Shown: positions 46,524 to 56,347 of the stretch, piece by piece
Position numbering within the stretch: position 1 is the first letter of the stretch
How the letters are laid out: every line of letters begins with the position of its first letter
Assembly: GCA_036924285.1 (NCBI GenBank)
Contig: JAYKYS010000010.1
Location: 16,777,001 to 16,841,000 of the forward strand
Origin: Asterella californica
Taxonomy: Eukaryota > Streptophyta > Marchantiopsida > Marchantiales > Aytoniaceae
Length of the DNA: 64,000 nucleotides
Direction of reading: 5' to 3'
Made by a program: the position numbers and the translations under genes
The notes under the pieces: model-generated
Database searches by the model: none
What the model was told of the DNA's origin: nothing
Seen by the model: only the letters and a program-made list of their open reading frames with translations

Positions 46524-46993
46524 TCACAACTCAGCCGAGTCCTCTTTTGAAGTCGACAACTTCTCAGTCTCAGCTCTTTGAGTCTCGTCCAACTTCTCGA
46601 CTACTGACGTAAGTAAGGCGGCCACATCGACGCACATGTGTCCTCTTGATAGATCACCCACTCCACAACTTGGACAAGGATCTTCGCCTAGAAGATGAAT
46701 TGGCGCTGGTGACGATGGACCCACTCGAAGACTTAAATCAGTAAACTCCCGTTTCCCTTTAGCTCTCTCGGTTCTGATTCTAGTTGGACAATTCACTACT
46801 TTGTGTCCCAACCCTCTACAGAAATAACACCACAAGGCGGTTTCTACTCTTCTCCTCGGAGATTCTACTTGAGGTTTAGTACTAGGGTTTTCAAACTCGA
46901 CGATAATCTCTCTCAAACTTTCTCCGACACTTACTATGACATCTAAACCTTGAGGAAGGTTTCTAAGTCTAACTTTCCAATCTTTTCAACTTC
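46524..46993 (-). CDS. Element C leader frame with CCHC knuckle
   Basis: An open frame upstream of gag, from just after a stop near 46993 to a stop at 46524. It encodes KVRLRNLPQGLDVIVSVG, EIIVEFENPS, a zinc knuckle CYFCRGLGHKVVNC and an acidic Ser/Thr-rich C-terminus with a second Cys group (CPSCGVGDLSRGHMC). The sequence before the knuckle recalls the DUF4283/zinc-knuckle proteins of plant retroelements. No clear ATG precedes the first block (TTG or an internal ATG); it may be the tail of a larger broken frame or a spliced accessory protein. Confidence 0.5.
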
Positions 46994-47131
46994 CACTCAT
47001 GTTGCGCCTTCTCAACCATTAAGTGGACAAAATATCGTTGAGGAAAATAACTCTACATCACTTTCTTAACTCTTTTATATTGAAAATCGTGTATTCTACA
47101 TGCTATACACGAAATAAAATCCAATCTAAAA

Positions 47132-47449
47132 TTAAGAGTCCATGATAATATCCTCATGACCATCGTCTGTACTAATCCTAGCAGACATCTTAAAGTCACT
47201 TTTGTAAGGATCACACTCTACTTCGCCAGGAGCATTCGTGGCCTCTACAGTGAACGATACTTTGAACTCAACGTTCTTCACATCTACGCCGATGCTCGCA
47301 GAAGCTTCTTGATATAAAGCAAAAATATCACCCCAATTGCAATAGAAGCTTGATCGCAACGCCTCTATACTTAACTTTGGTTTTTTCGTCTCCGTTATAA
47401 CTCCCAAACGTCTCTTCTTCAACTTCGGCACTCGAACTGGATTCCCCAT
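47132..47449 (-). CDS. Element C leader frame, 105 residues, unknown
   Basis: ATG at 47447-47449. The N-terminus MGNPVRVPKLKKRRLGVI is strongly basic, followed by a mixed hydrophobic core (SIEALRSSFYCNWGDIFALY, VEFKVSFTVEATN) and an acidic end. It is not recognised. It is the first substantial ATG frame after the 5' LTR, about 890 bp from it, and could be an accessory protein or the start of a now-broken frame with 46524-46993. Confidence 0.4.
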   Translation of the reverse strand: MGNPVRVPKLKKRRLGVITETKKPKLSIEALRSSFYCNWGDIFALYQEASASIGVDVKNVEFKVSFTVEATNAPGEVECDPYKSDFKMSARISTDDGHEDIIMDS

Positions 47450-47663
47450 GAAGTATCTTCAAGACCTCCTTGTATGCCGAAACGTATATCTCTTAGTTGG
47501 TAAGAGATCTCTCCAAGATTTTTGTGGTCTCCAGTAGCTCAACCTCCAAGCTACTAAATCATGAAGTTTCAACAGAAACTTCCCTAATCAGAAGAGATGG
47601 TGATGACTGTACAAATTTTCAGAGAACTGAAATTTGTATATTTTCACTTCCCTCATGGTTGTC

Positions 47664-48015
47664 AACCCCTTCCACTTTGAAAAATTCTTTCTCCCTCTTC
47701 AGACCTCATCTTCTCATGATTTCTTTTGTCTTGGATAGCTTATCAGCCAATCTAAAACACTGGAAAGTTTCTCAGGAAAATAAAATTCACAGAAAATCTG
47801 ACACTGACTGTAAATTTTTTTGAGAAAACAGAATTCCTCAACTCTCACGAATAGACCCCCTCAACTTTGAAAAATCATTGCTCCCTCTCTAGACCACCTT
47901 TTCCTATGATTTCTTTTGTCTTAGATAGGTAATCAACCAATCTAAAACACTGGAAAGTTTCACAGGAAAATAAAATTCACAGAAAAGTTGACAGTGACTG
48001 TACAAATATTCCAGA
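47664..48015 (-). repeat. Two ~185 bp tandem repeats in element C leader
   Basis: Blocks beginning CAACCCCTTCCACTTTGAAA (47664) and CCCCCTCAACTTTGAAAAATC (about 47854) share a long run including CTTTTGTCTT, CCAATCTAAAACACTGGAAAG and AATAAAATTCACAGAAAA in the same order. Confidence 0.8.
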
Positions 48016-48314
48016 GAGCAGAATTTCTAAACTCACAAATTTCTCTCCTCTAATAACTTTTCTCTCCTCCTTTCTCTACAACTCTTGTTGCACCTTCTTT
48101 CAACTCTCCTCAAGCCCTTTCTAAGTGAACAAGATGTAAAGAATGACTTCGAACGCGTCATATATCACTACGAGATACACGAAAGGTTCTAACGTTGCTA
48201 ACATCGCGTTAGCTCTCTCTCCTCCCAACGTTCTCTCCATGTGTTCTCTCATAATCTCCTTTTGTCGAATATAGAACTGAACTCTAAACATCGTTCAAAG
48301 ATCCCTTCAAGTGA

Positions 48315-48333
48315 GGTCCCGGCAACGGAACCA
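48315..48333 (-). other. Element C primer-binding site
   Basis: On the minus strand, four T follow the LTR and then TGGTTCCGTTGCCGGGACC, whose complement ends in CCA like a tRNA 3' end. It resembles the Asp-tRNA site used by many plant gypsy elements (TGGCGCCGTTGCCGGGGA) with several changes. Confidence 0.75.
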
Positions 48334-48337
48334 AAAA

Positions 48338-49269
48338 TGTAAACCCTCCGCGGTCCTATTGATCAACTTACCCCCCCCCCCCCCCGATCTCTCAACCTCC
48401 ACGATCGTCATCCACGAATCTGCAACATGTCAGGCATGTCTCTCACTCAGGGGTCACCTCTGATGGCTTTGATGGAAGCACACCATGAACTTGAAGGGAA
48501 AATGATGAGTTCACTCATTCATACACCCACAAACTTATCAACTAAAAATCTCCTTAAACACATCAACTAAAATCCTCCATTCTAACGACGTCTCTCAAGT
48601 TCTTACATGCTAAAAATATCCCACACTCTCTATATTACTCAAGTTGTCATTACGACAATGTGAAAACAAGGATGAGAAGCTCTTCTCTACTCCTCTATTT
48701 ATACATTCTAGGTTTTTACTTTGGTACCCTCCGGTAACTCAATCGTAACTACTTTTACCGAGTTTTACTAAGATATTACTTAAGGTAAAAGCATTGATCA
48801 CATGGGCTTTTTACCTTTTCACATGGGCTTTTTACCTTTTTCCTTCAAAGTCAACAACTTCTAGAAGGATTCTGGAATATTCTCAAGGAATCTCGAATTT
48901 CCACCCCCCTCTACACTAGGACCCACTAAAAAGGAAACATGTGGAATCTCTTCTTGTTTTTAATGCCCACAAAGTCCACCAACTTTAATCCAACCACTAA
49001 TATCAAGTCAAAAAGGAGATAAGGGATACTTTCCACCTCCTTTCTACCTTTTAGACAAGATGACAAGATAGTAGTGCTCACTCTTTAGCAAATATCTGAA
49101 TTCTGCCAAAAGTACAGCTAAGTTTAACCATAACTAACTGTTAGCTAGTCATGACTAACTTGATACCTCCTTAAAGTACTTTGGCAGCAAATAAACATTC
49201 TCAACACTTAGTTCTAACTAAATATCTTACTAATAGACAAACTTCCTATGTGTAACATAGGTCGTTACA
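48338..49269 (-). repeat. Element C 5' LTR
   Basis: Nearly identical to 40479-41411. It includes the homopolymeric C run near 48370, shorter than in the other copy. Confidence 0.93.
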
Positions 49270-49476
49270 GGACGATGTCATACACATACACAAGTGTACC
49301 ACAATCGTCCCCCTAACTGACGATTAGGTCCCTCTAACTCCAGATAGCTCCATATCCCAACTACGTGATACACACCTTCATGGGTGCAAGGATCAGGAGG
49401 CCGGGTGCTACATTGCCCCATCGTTAGTCGCCTGTCTGCAATCCATATCACGCAAAGATCTAATCGACTATCTCCG

Positions 49477-50541
49477 CTATATACATCGAGGACAAACCCA
49501 CCGTCCAGTAGGAACTACACTGAGAGGTGGAGTCAAACATGACATGTGCCAACCTCTCGAACAACCATCACACACTAACATACGGGCTGCTCCACCAGCA
49601 GACCCACACAACATACACCTCAAGCCCGCGCGTACAACTGCTAAGCTTGGGTCAACGGTACCATCAATGTTGGGAAGATGACATGGCGCGCAATTACGCA
49701 CATGGTCCTTCCACACAACACCATCACGGCCCTCTAACATGAGTACTCCAGAAGGTAACACCTCACGCACTCGTAAAATAGTGCGCCCTGCGGTCACGTC
49801 CAACGTCGTCGGTGCAGTCTGCTGTAGATAGATATAATCGCCAGGATGAAACCTGCGAATCGACGGCCGATAACCTCCTCCTCGGATAGTCGCATACCGC
49901 AACGTGTCTCTATGCTGGGCAATCGCTAGGTTCTCAAAAGCCATAGGCATAACTCTCCGAAATGTCTCTGCTCGTTGAGAACATGCTCTCACCCACATAT
50001 CCGGGTCATCAAGGTCCAGCACCTCAGCAGAATCACGACGAATGGCCGAAGGTAGATCTGGATCTCGGTCATACAATAAGAAATACGGTGAGAAGGAAGC
50101 CAAAGACGCTTGTCGGCTAAAACGGTAACCCATAGCCAACCATGGTAACTGCACATCCCAGTCTCCCAAGTGGCCCCTCTGCAAGCCATACTTGCGCAAT
50201 CCTCTCTTCGCCGTCTGAACTACCCTCTCCGCCAAACCATCCGCCTCATGATGATCTCGAGATGTAGTCCGATGATCAATCAGCGCCTGATCACACAAGG
50301 CCTGAAACTCACCAAGGAACTCTGTACCTTGGTCTGTCAGCACTTCAGCTGGTGCTCCAAAACGACTGAGCACTCGATCTAAGAACGCGTACGCTGTCCC
50401 TTCACTCGCCTTGTTTGGTAATGCCACCAACTCAATCCACTTGGAGAAGTGCTCCACCATCACCAACACATACCGGTGGTGACGTACGGTCAGCGGTAAG
50501 GGTCCCGTAAAATCCAAACTCCAATAGTAATCCAACCCCAT
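49477..50541 (-). pseudogene. pol: Element A integrase with C-terminal PHD finger
   Basis: 354 codons in the same frame as the preceding RNase H part, from which only a TAG at 50560-50562 separates it. Integrase core: WSLDFTGPLPL, EVLTDQGTEFLGEFQ and HHEADGLAERVVQ carry D, D and E. A C-terminal RRFHPGDYIYLQQ…VREVLPSGVLMLEGRDG fold is followed by CAPCHLPNIDGTVDPSLAVV. The end is a C4HC3 PHD finger at about residues 308-353: CMLC, VCDGC, GWHMSCLTPPL and WVCPRC. PHD fingers read histone H3 tails, so by analogy with chromodomain integrases it may steer insertion to particular chromatin; this is inference. The protein is full length to its own stop. Confidence 0.9.
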
Positions 50542-50559
50542 AATCGGTAAGGGGTGTAA

Positions 50560-52330
50560 CTATGGAGCAGGAGCATTAAACGATGCTCGTACTCGATCAC
50601 AAACCACACATCGTGCGACAAACTGTTGCACATCGATGTACATACCACGCCACCAATACTGTCCTTGGAGTAAGCTATGTGTACGCTTCACTCCAAAATG
50701 TCCCAACTCCTCATGGGCATGTCGTACTAACTGTGCCCTCTGGGATGGATGTGGCACTATCCGTACCCTCCCATCACCCCACACTCGAAGTACATGTCGT
50801 CCTTCTCGTCGAAATCTCTTCGCTCGTTGAAGAACACGATCTCGCTCCTTGACACTTACTGTGCCTACTACCACACCAGTACGTAGATACTCCATCACGG
50901 TCACATCATCATGGATATCCCGCTGATCTGGAACACCATCTCCACCCTCAGGATCTGGAGACTCGTCATCTACTCTCTGACCAGAGAAAGATACGACTTG
51001 GCCCTCCATACTAGAGTTCATGGCCAACACACAAAGAAAGGCAGATGCATGCCACCCTGGCACTATCTCCTCATCAACCTCGTCATGCCAGCGAGCCCCA
51101 GTCTGGTCCTGCTGACTCGTGCATGGGTTGCGACTCAACCCATCGGCATCTAGGTTTGCGACTCCAGGTCTATGTACTACCTGGAAGTCATACTCCTGTA
51201 AGATCAGAACCCATCGTGCAAGCTTCCATGTAAGCTTGTCGGACTCCATCAACCACTTGAGCGGCTGATGATCAGTGATGAGAGTAAAGGGGTTCCCAAA
51301 CAGATAACATCGAAAGTGTGCAACAGCCCACACTGCCGTCAAACACTCTCCCTCATACGAACTATACCTCGCCTCCGCTGAATTATTGGAGCGACTGACA
51401 TACGCCACCACGAACTCCTTTTTCTCATCATCATGCTGAGTCAGCACTGCTCCAAGTCCCAACATACTCCAATCGGTGTGTAGTTGGAAAGGACGCCCCC
51501 TAACGGGTCTCCTAAAGATGGGAGCAGATTGATGCTCTACAAAAGCTCGCTCCTGCTCATCTCCCCACTGCCACTCCTGGTCCACCTTCATCAGCTTGGT
51601 CAACGGCTTCGCAATTGCACTAAACCCTTTCACGTATCGACGATAGAAGTTCACCAAACCAACAAATGCTCGAACTCGACTCACATCTGTGGGGCGTGGG
51701 ATACGTGCAATAGTCTCAACCTTCGTTTGTTGAACACCCAATCCACTTGGATAGATGGTGTGGCCCAGATACTCTACCAACTCCTGGAAGAACTTACACT
51801 TCTCAAGGTGTAACTTCAACCCATGAGCTCTCAATCGCTCAAACACATCCCGTAAGTGTCTCTCGTGCTCTTCCACTGTAGCACTATAGACTAAGATGTC
51901 GTCAATATAACATCTGACAAAATCCAATCCTGCTAGGATTCTGTCCATCACCCTTTGGAACTCAGCAGGGGCGTTCTTCAACCCAAATGGTAAGAACCGC
52001 CACTGATACAAACAATCCTTGCCGTGAGAGTCAATTCCCCAGAATGCTGTCTTGGACTTATCTTCTTTTCTCACTAGCAACTGATGATACCCTGCTCGAA
52101 GATCCAAAGTACTGAAGACCTTCACATGTCCCACTGCATCAAAGATCTCCTCAGGTGTCGGCATGGCATACTTATCAGACTTCGTCTGCCGATTGATAGG
52201 ACGGTAGTCTCCACACATCCGCCTATCCATGTAGTTGCCATACATATCCTTCTTGGCTGGCATAACTGTGGCAGATGCATACTCTCCATGCGACATCTCC
52301 ACCAACCCAGCCTCCAACCAGAATGTGGAG
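50560..52330 (-). pseudogene. pol: Element A reverse transcriptase, RNase H and integrase zinc domain
   Basis: 585 codons continue the reading that breaks off at 38852: LEAGLVEMSHGEYASATVMP, RRMCGDYRPINRQT, LDLRAGYHQLLVRKEDKSKT, FGLKNAPAEFQRVMD and the active site RCYIDDILVYS. RNase H: PFQLHTDWSMLGLGAVLTQ, YSSYEGECLTAVWA and ANLDADGLSRN. The integrase zinc domain follows (HAHEELGHFGVKRTH…CVVCDRV). A TAG at 50560-50562 separates it from the integrase core in the same frame. There is no internal start; it is the 3' half of the Pol split by the inversion. Confidence 0.9.
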
Positions 52331-52335
52331 GACGA
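52325..52335. other. Right breakpoint: gypsy joined to copia
   Basis: On the minus strand the copia linker between integrase and reverse transcriptase (…GGVTSST, ending about 52345) runs straight into element A reverse transcriptase (TTGGAGGCTGGG). It is reciprocal to the junction at 38853. Confidence 0.8.
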
Positions 52336-52345
52336 CTGCTCCCAC

Positions 52346-53535
52346 GGGACTATGTACTGCTGGTGACTCCTCCGCCAAGGCCATGACTGCTAGAGACTCC
52401 TCCTCCAGATCCAAGACCAACGGATGGGGTTGGAGCTGGACTGGCAGGAGATGGCAGAGGAACTCTCACTGAAGAGAAATCGGGAGAGACGGACGGGACA
52501 TAAGCTGGGCCAGTAGAAGGAACGGGCACAGTATGATAAAAATGGACGTCGGTCTCAGGAGACGCTTGAGTGAGTGGGAGATCAGCAGAGGGGGTGGATG
52601 TGAGAGGGAGAGTCGTGGAAGACTCATCGAGAGATAAAGATATGACCGTCCGATTTTCTTTGGAGACGGTACCTCTTACTCTGACCGCTATAGCCAAGGA
52701 AGATACACTCGTGAGAGCGATCATCGAGCTTTGTGCGCTCAACCTCGGGGACCTAGGAAAAAGCGCGAGAGCCAAAGACGCGCAGAAAGGAGAGATCGGA
52801 TCGGCGAGGAGTTGTGGAGGCATAGGAGTGCTAGAGTTCATAAGGTGTGGTCATAGACGGGATAGCCTTAGACGGACATCGGTTCTGGAGGAAGGTGGCG
52901 CATGTGATTGCTTCACACCAGAAGGGCTTGATAAGACTGGAAGTGAAAAGCATAGAACGGACAGCAGCAAGCAAGCTACGGTTCTTGCGTTCGGCAATGC
53001 CATTCTGCTGAGGAGAGTAAGGGACGGTGAATTGACGCTGGATGCCACGCTCCGGACAGAAAGCATCAAAAGCAGCTGAATGATATTCCTCGTCATTGTC
53101 AGATCGTAAAGTGACAAGAGATTGACCAGTGGCGCGCTCAACAAATGCCAAATAGTCTCGGAAAGCAGCAAAACAGTCACTCTATAGAGAAGACGAGTGA
53201 TAGTGTAGCGCGAGTAGTCATCAATAAAGGTGATGAAATACTCATAGCCAGAAAAGGTGCAAAGGGAGATGCGACCACTAATATCAGAATGGACCAGTGC
53301 CAGAGGACGAGTGGATCGAGTGGAGCAGACACGTGGGAATTTAGTGCGTGCATGCTTGTCATGTGCACAAGCTGGACAAATATCCTCAGAGAGCGGGAAA
53401 GAAAGGAGGTCGGTAACGTACCTGCGGTGGCTCAGCTCATGGACTCGATGATGGTTGATATGGCCGAGTCGCTGATATCACAAGGTACAGAGATCGTCCG
53501 TTGTAGTAACAACGGCATAGGATCGAGGTGACGTC
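52346..53535 (-). pseudogene. pol: Element D integrase and linker
   Basis: Spread over frames with shifts near 53150. A pre-integrase zinc-type segment has HRRYVTDLLSFPLSEDICP and CPACAHDKHARTKFP. The core has LALVHSDISGRI, YEYFITFIDDYSRYT, LVTLRSDNDEEYHSAAF and PYSPQQNGIAERKNRS (D, D, E). FWCEAITCATFLQNRCPSKA follows, and then a Pro/Ser/Thr-rich linker (52350-52700). Integrase would insert the copy; frameshifts and the missing 3' half make it inactive. Confidence 0.82.
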
Positions 53536-53689
53536 AGTGGAGGAGTCCGACTTCTAGATGTGAAACCTTGAAGGCCTTCTAGTAGTCGAGGAGGAGATCG
53601 CGACCTCGAGAACTCGGAATTTGCAGTGTGCAGCTCAAGAAAGGTCCAAGTCGGATCAAGATGTGTAAGCTGAGCCGGGTAAGGACTAT

Positions 53690-54335
53690 AAGGACGCGGG
53701 CCAAGAAGGCCATGCGTCTCTCTTCGGGAGACTGCGTTCCTGTTGAAGGGATCGTCCCCCTGGTCCCCGGACGGACTGCCATCATGGCAGTCCGCGGAGG
53801 CTGGGCTGCCGGCCTCGCCGCGCGGGGATGCAATATCCCCGTCTGCATGTCCCTGCGACGGCGGAGATAAGGCGTGCGCATCCCCACTGCGCGGAGATTC
53901 AAAGAAGGCACCCCCGATGTGGGGGTGCCTTCATATCCTCGCGGTGGCGAGGATATGGTGCGTGCATCCCCGCGCAGCAGGGATGCACGCCTGGATGAGG
54001 ATGGCTCCATCCGGATGGGGTCTCCATCCATATCCTGATCTCCACTACGCGAGGATGCATTATCCCCCGTGCGGGGATACGTTAAGTATCCCCGTGCGGG
54101 GATACGTTAAGTATCCCCGCACGCTGCGGGATGGTGTTGCCTGCACGCCATGCGCGGATGGGGTCTCCATCCCCATCCTCGTTTGGCGCGGGGGTTTGTG
54201 GCCCGCGTGGGGGCGCGTTTGTCTGACGGTTCGCGTCGAGAGGCGTGTCTCGTGGGAGGGACACGATGTCTCAGTCCTCACTGACTGGGGACTCCCTGTC
54301 TGCGGGGGCCATTAAGGTCTCCCGTGGAAAGGGGG
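53690..54335. repeat. GC-rich island dense in hairpins inside element D
   Basis: At least seven stem-loops occur in about 600 bp: GGACTGCC/GGCAGTCC (53773-53793), GGGGAT/ATCCCC (53824-53840), AAGGCACCCCC/GGGGGTGCCTT (53905-53931), CATATCCTCGC/GCGAGGATATG (53932-53957), GCGTGCATCCC/GGGATGCACGC (53960-53990), and repeated GGGGATACG/GTATCCCC units (54062-54118). The composition differs sharply from the surrounding copia sequence, and it separates the protease and integrase regions. No gene is credible in it; open frames here mirror the repeats. Confidence 0.8.
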
Positions 54336-54336
54336 G

Positions 54337-55225
54337 TCACGAGGTAGTGCGAAGGTGCGAGGCAGTTGACAGGAAGGTGCGAGGCAGTTGATGGTCATTG
54401 GCAATTAAGGGCGGGTCAAGAGACTCGATCCGTGTGCGCGCATGAGGAGGTGCACCAACAGATGGCATCCGTGTAGAGAAAGAATCAAGAGGTGTGGTAG
54501 TGAAGAGGGTAGAGGTTGCGCTCTCAAGAATTGGTCCCTCATTTACCAAGCGTAGCAAATCCGAATTTTGTGGAGTGAGGAGGGCTTCACTTGTGAGAGA
54601 GTGCTCCGAATTAGGGGGAGAATAACTCCGAATTTCCTCTTGAGTGTGCACGTTCCGTGATGCGGGGCTGGGTCTGGACTGTGGGAAACGGATCCTGCGC
54701 ATATTGCGGTTGAATAGTGAGGTGCTAGTCCGCTGGTTAGATTGCGGTCTAGCTCGCAAGCGTGGTCCTGATATCTGGCTGGGGGATAGTGTGTGGACTA
54801 TTGGAGTCCTACCAGCTGTAGCTACAAGCGCGGTTTGGTCAGCGACCAAAATTGAATTCTCGAGCATGTAGAGATCGTCGACAGTGGGACAGAGAGCTAG
54901 CACTTGTCCAAATCTGTCTTCTAGATGACAGAGTCCGTTGCCAATTAAGCACCTGCCGTCATTGGCATCAAATTGCCGAGCTGAGAATAAATTCTTCTGC
55001 AAGGCGGGCACATGGAGAACGTCACGTATGTACACATGCTCGTCGTTGAGCAGGCGCACTTCCACCATGCCGGAACCAGCAACGTGGATAGTGGTGTTGT
55101 CACCGAGTAGAATCGCATCGTTCTTGGTGTTCTCAGTAGAGACGGATGAGTATTCGACGAATTATCGTCGATTATGTGCCATGTGGTGTGTGACACCCGT
55201 ATCCACATACCAATTAAGATCAGCT
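54337..55225 (-). pseudogene. pol: Element D protease and pre-integrase region
   Basis: Protease active site WYVDTGVTHHMAHNRR at about 55155-55210 (D-T-G in place of the more usual D-S-G). Then NDAILLGDNTTIHVAGSGMV, YIRDVLHVPALQKNLFSARQ and LCHLEDRFGQVLAL, typical of the copia protease-to-integrase region, followed by a low-complexity stretch. One frameshift lies near 55080. It ends at the hairpin island. Confidence 0.75.
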
Positions 55226-55227
55226 GT

Positions 55228-56135
55228 CTACACGATTGCAGATGAACATTGTGCCACCAGAACTCGACGAGTGTTGTTGTTGTTGTTCTGAGAACGACGA
55301 TTCTTGTTCCTGTTCTTGTTCTGGTTACCAACATTCGAGTTTTCATTGCTGCTGCTAGGTTTGTCCAGACACTCGACGATGCGGTGCCCGGGCTTGTTGC
55401 ACTGGAAGCATTTCTCGTTAGGATCTGGCGGTCTCTTCGGTGGCTGGTTACCGCCTTGTCGGTTGTCATCATTGTTGCGCCGGTTGTTGCTATTGTGTCC
55501 TCCTTGCCGATGTCTTGCAAACAAGGCAGTGGATGGTTTCATCGATAACTTGCGCCCGATCGTTTCCTCTTGGATGAGGAAGGTGATGAGGTCCTGTAGC
55601 GAGAGATTTGGGTTTGTTCTCATCGTCTGTAAGAATAAATGGTAGTTGTTGGACATGCTGCCCATCAACACGAGGACTTGCTCTTCGTTGGTAATTATCA
55701 ATCCAGCTGAAGTCATCTGCTGGATGAGAGACTTGAAGTTGTTCACGTGTTGGGTGACAGTCTCGTTGGGTTTCATCTTTAAAACCTGCAACTTCTCTCT
55801 TAAGTGCATCTTGGTCACCATGTCTTGACCTGCAAAGTGTCTGGTCAAGGTGGACCATGCATCGTCCGACGTGGTGCAGGACATTAGATGTCCTGCCACA
55901 CTGTTCTCGCAGCATTCGTTGATCGCTGCGAGTGCGTTAACATCACGCTGATCCCAATCTGCGATGCTACCGGGTCCGGTAGCAGGGGGAGGGATGGGTA
56001 CCGCAGTACCTCCGGGTGTAGTGGCACGTGGTCTCTGCACGTTCCCTTCTACGATATCAAGAACACCATGGGTCCTGAGCCGCAATATTGTCTTATGTTT
56101 CCAAAGCGTGAAATATGTGCCGTCGAACTTAGCTC
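55228..56135 (-). pseudogene. gag: Element D gag
   Basis: From about 56135 (KFDGTYFTLWKHKTILRLRT) through VNALAAINECCENSVAGHLM, MHLREKLQVLKMKPNETVTQ and NYHLFLQTMRTNPNLSLQDL, i.e. the UBN2-type copia capsid, to a zinc knuckle CFQCNKPGHRIVEC (about 55370-55410) and an Asn/Arg-rich end. A TGA precedes the first recognisable block and no ATG was found upstream, so the N-terminus is lost or altered; the main frame from 56085 is open for 285 codons. Confidence 0.85.
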
Positions 56136-56333
56136 AGCATTTGGTGTCAAAGGGGGCAGACATTCTGTATCAGATTGATCGCTGGAACGATGAAGTTCTG
56201 TTAGCGAAGGTACAGAATTTCAGTGTGTGAAGCGTCCTTCTCGCAGCAGCTGAAGCGTCCTCTAACTGCTCTCACTTAAGGGCCGAAGGCCTACCTAGTG
56301 CCTATGCTATTGTGCTAGTGCATCAACAAAGCA

Positions 56334-56347
56334 ATGCTCTGATACTA
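56334..56347 (-). other. Element D primer-binding site
   Basis: On the minus strand the LTR end is followed by TAGTATCAGAGC, one change from TGGTATCAGAGC, the initiator-Met tRNA site used by most plant copia elements. Confidence 0.85.

Larger units (their letters stand above)
40479..49269 (-). mobile_element. Element C: near-complete Ty3/gypsy retrotransposon
   Basis: An 8.8 kb element on the minus strand with LTRs of 933 and 932 bp, a polypurine tract, a primer-binding site, two extra small frames in the leader and a single long gag-pol frame. The target duplication is GGAC (40475-40478 and 49270-49273). It is inserted in the block S repeat of element A, so it is younger than A. A single in-frame TGA in integrase is the only obvious lesion. 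Confidence 0.95.
40403..49305 (-). repeat. Element A repeat block S, inner copy split by element C
   Basis: 40403-40478 and 49270-49305 together form the same 108 bp as 40002-40109, with GGAC duplicated at the element C ends. On the minus strand, a purine-rich tract GTTAGGGGGACGAT (49306-49322) immediately precedes it, so the LTR of element A may start at this block (TGTGGTAC). Confidence 0.8.
27046..52330. mobile_element. Element A: Ty3/gypsy retrotransposon with DNA methyltransferase and PHD integrase
   Basis: Composite extent of a disrupted Ty3/gypsy element. The plus-strand part (27046-38852) holds a terminal-repeat block, leader, gag, protease, DNA methyltransferase and the first part of reverse transcriptase. 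The minus-strand part (from 52330 down to about 40109) holds the rest of reverse transcriptase, RNase H, integrase with PHD finger, a purine-rich tract and the other terminal-repeat block. The reverse transcriptase reads seamlessly across the two pieces: ...SRTQDL at 38852, then LEAGLVEMSHG at 52325. Elements B and C are inserted in it and element D adjoins it. Several in-frame stops make it inactive as it stands. The split is best explained by an inversion. Confidence 0.85.

Noticed and set aside
53579..54315. Open frames of 70-190 codons in the GC-rich island
   Set aside because: They occur on both strands, follow the hairpin repeats and are rich in Pro/Arg/Gly; composition explains them.
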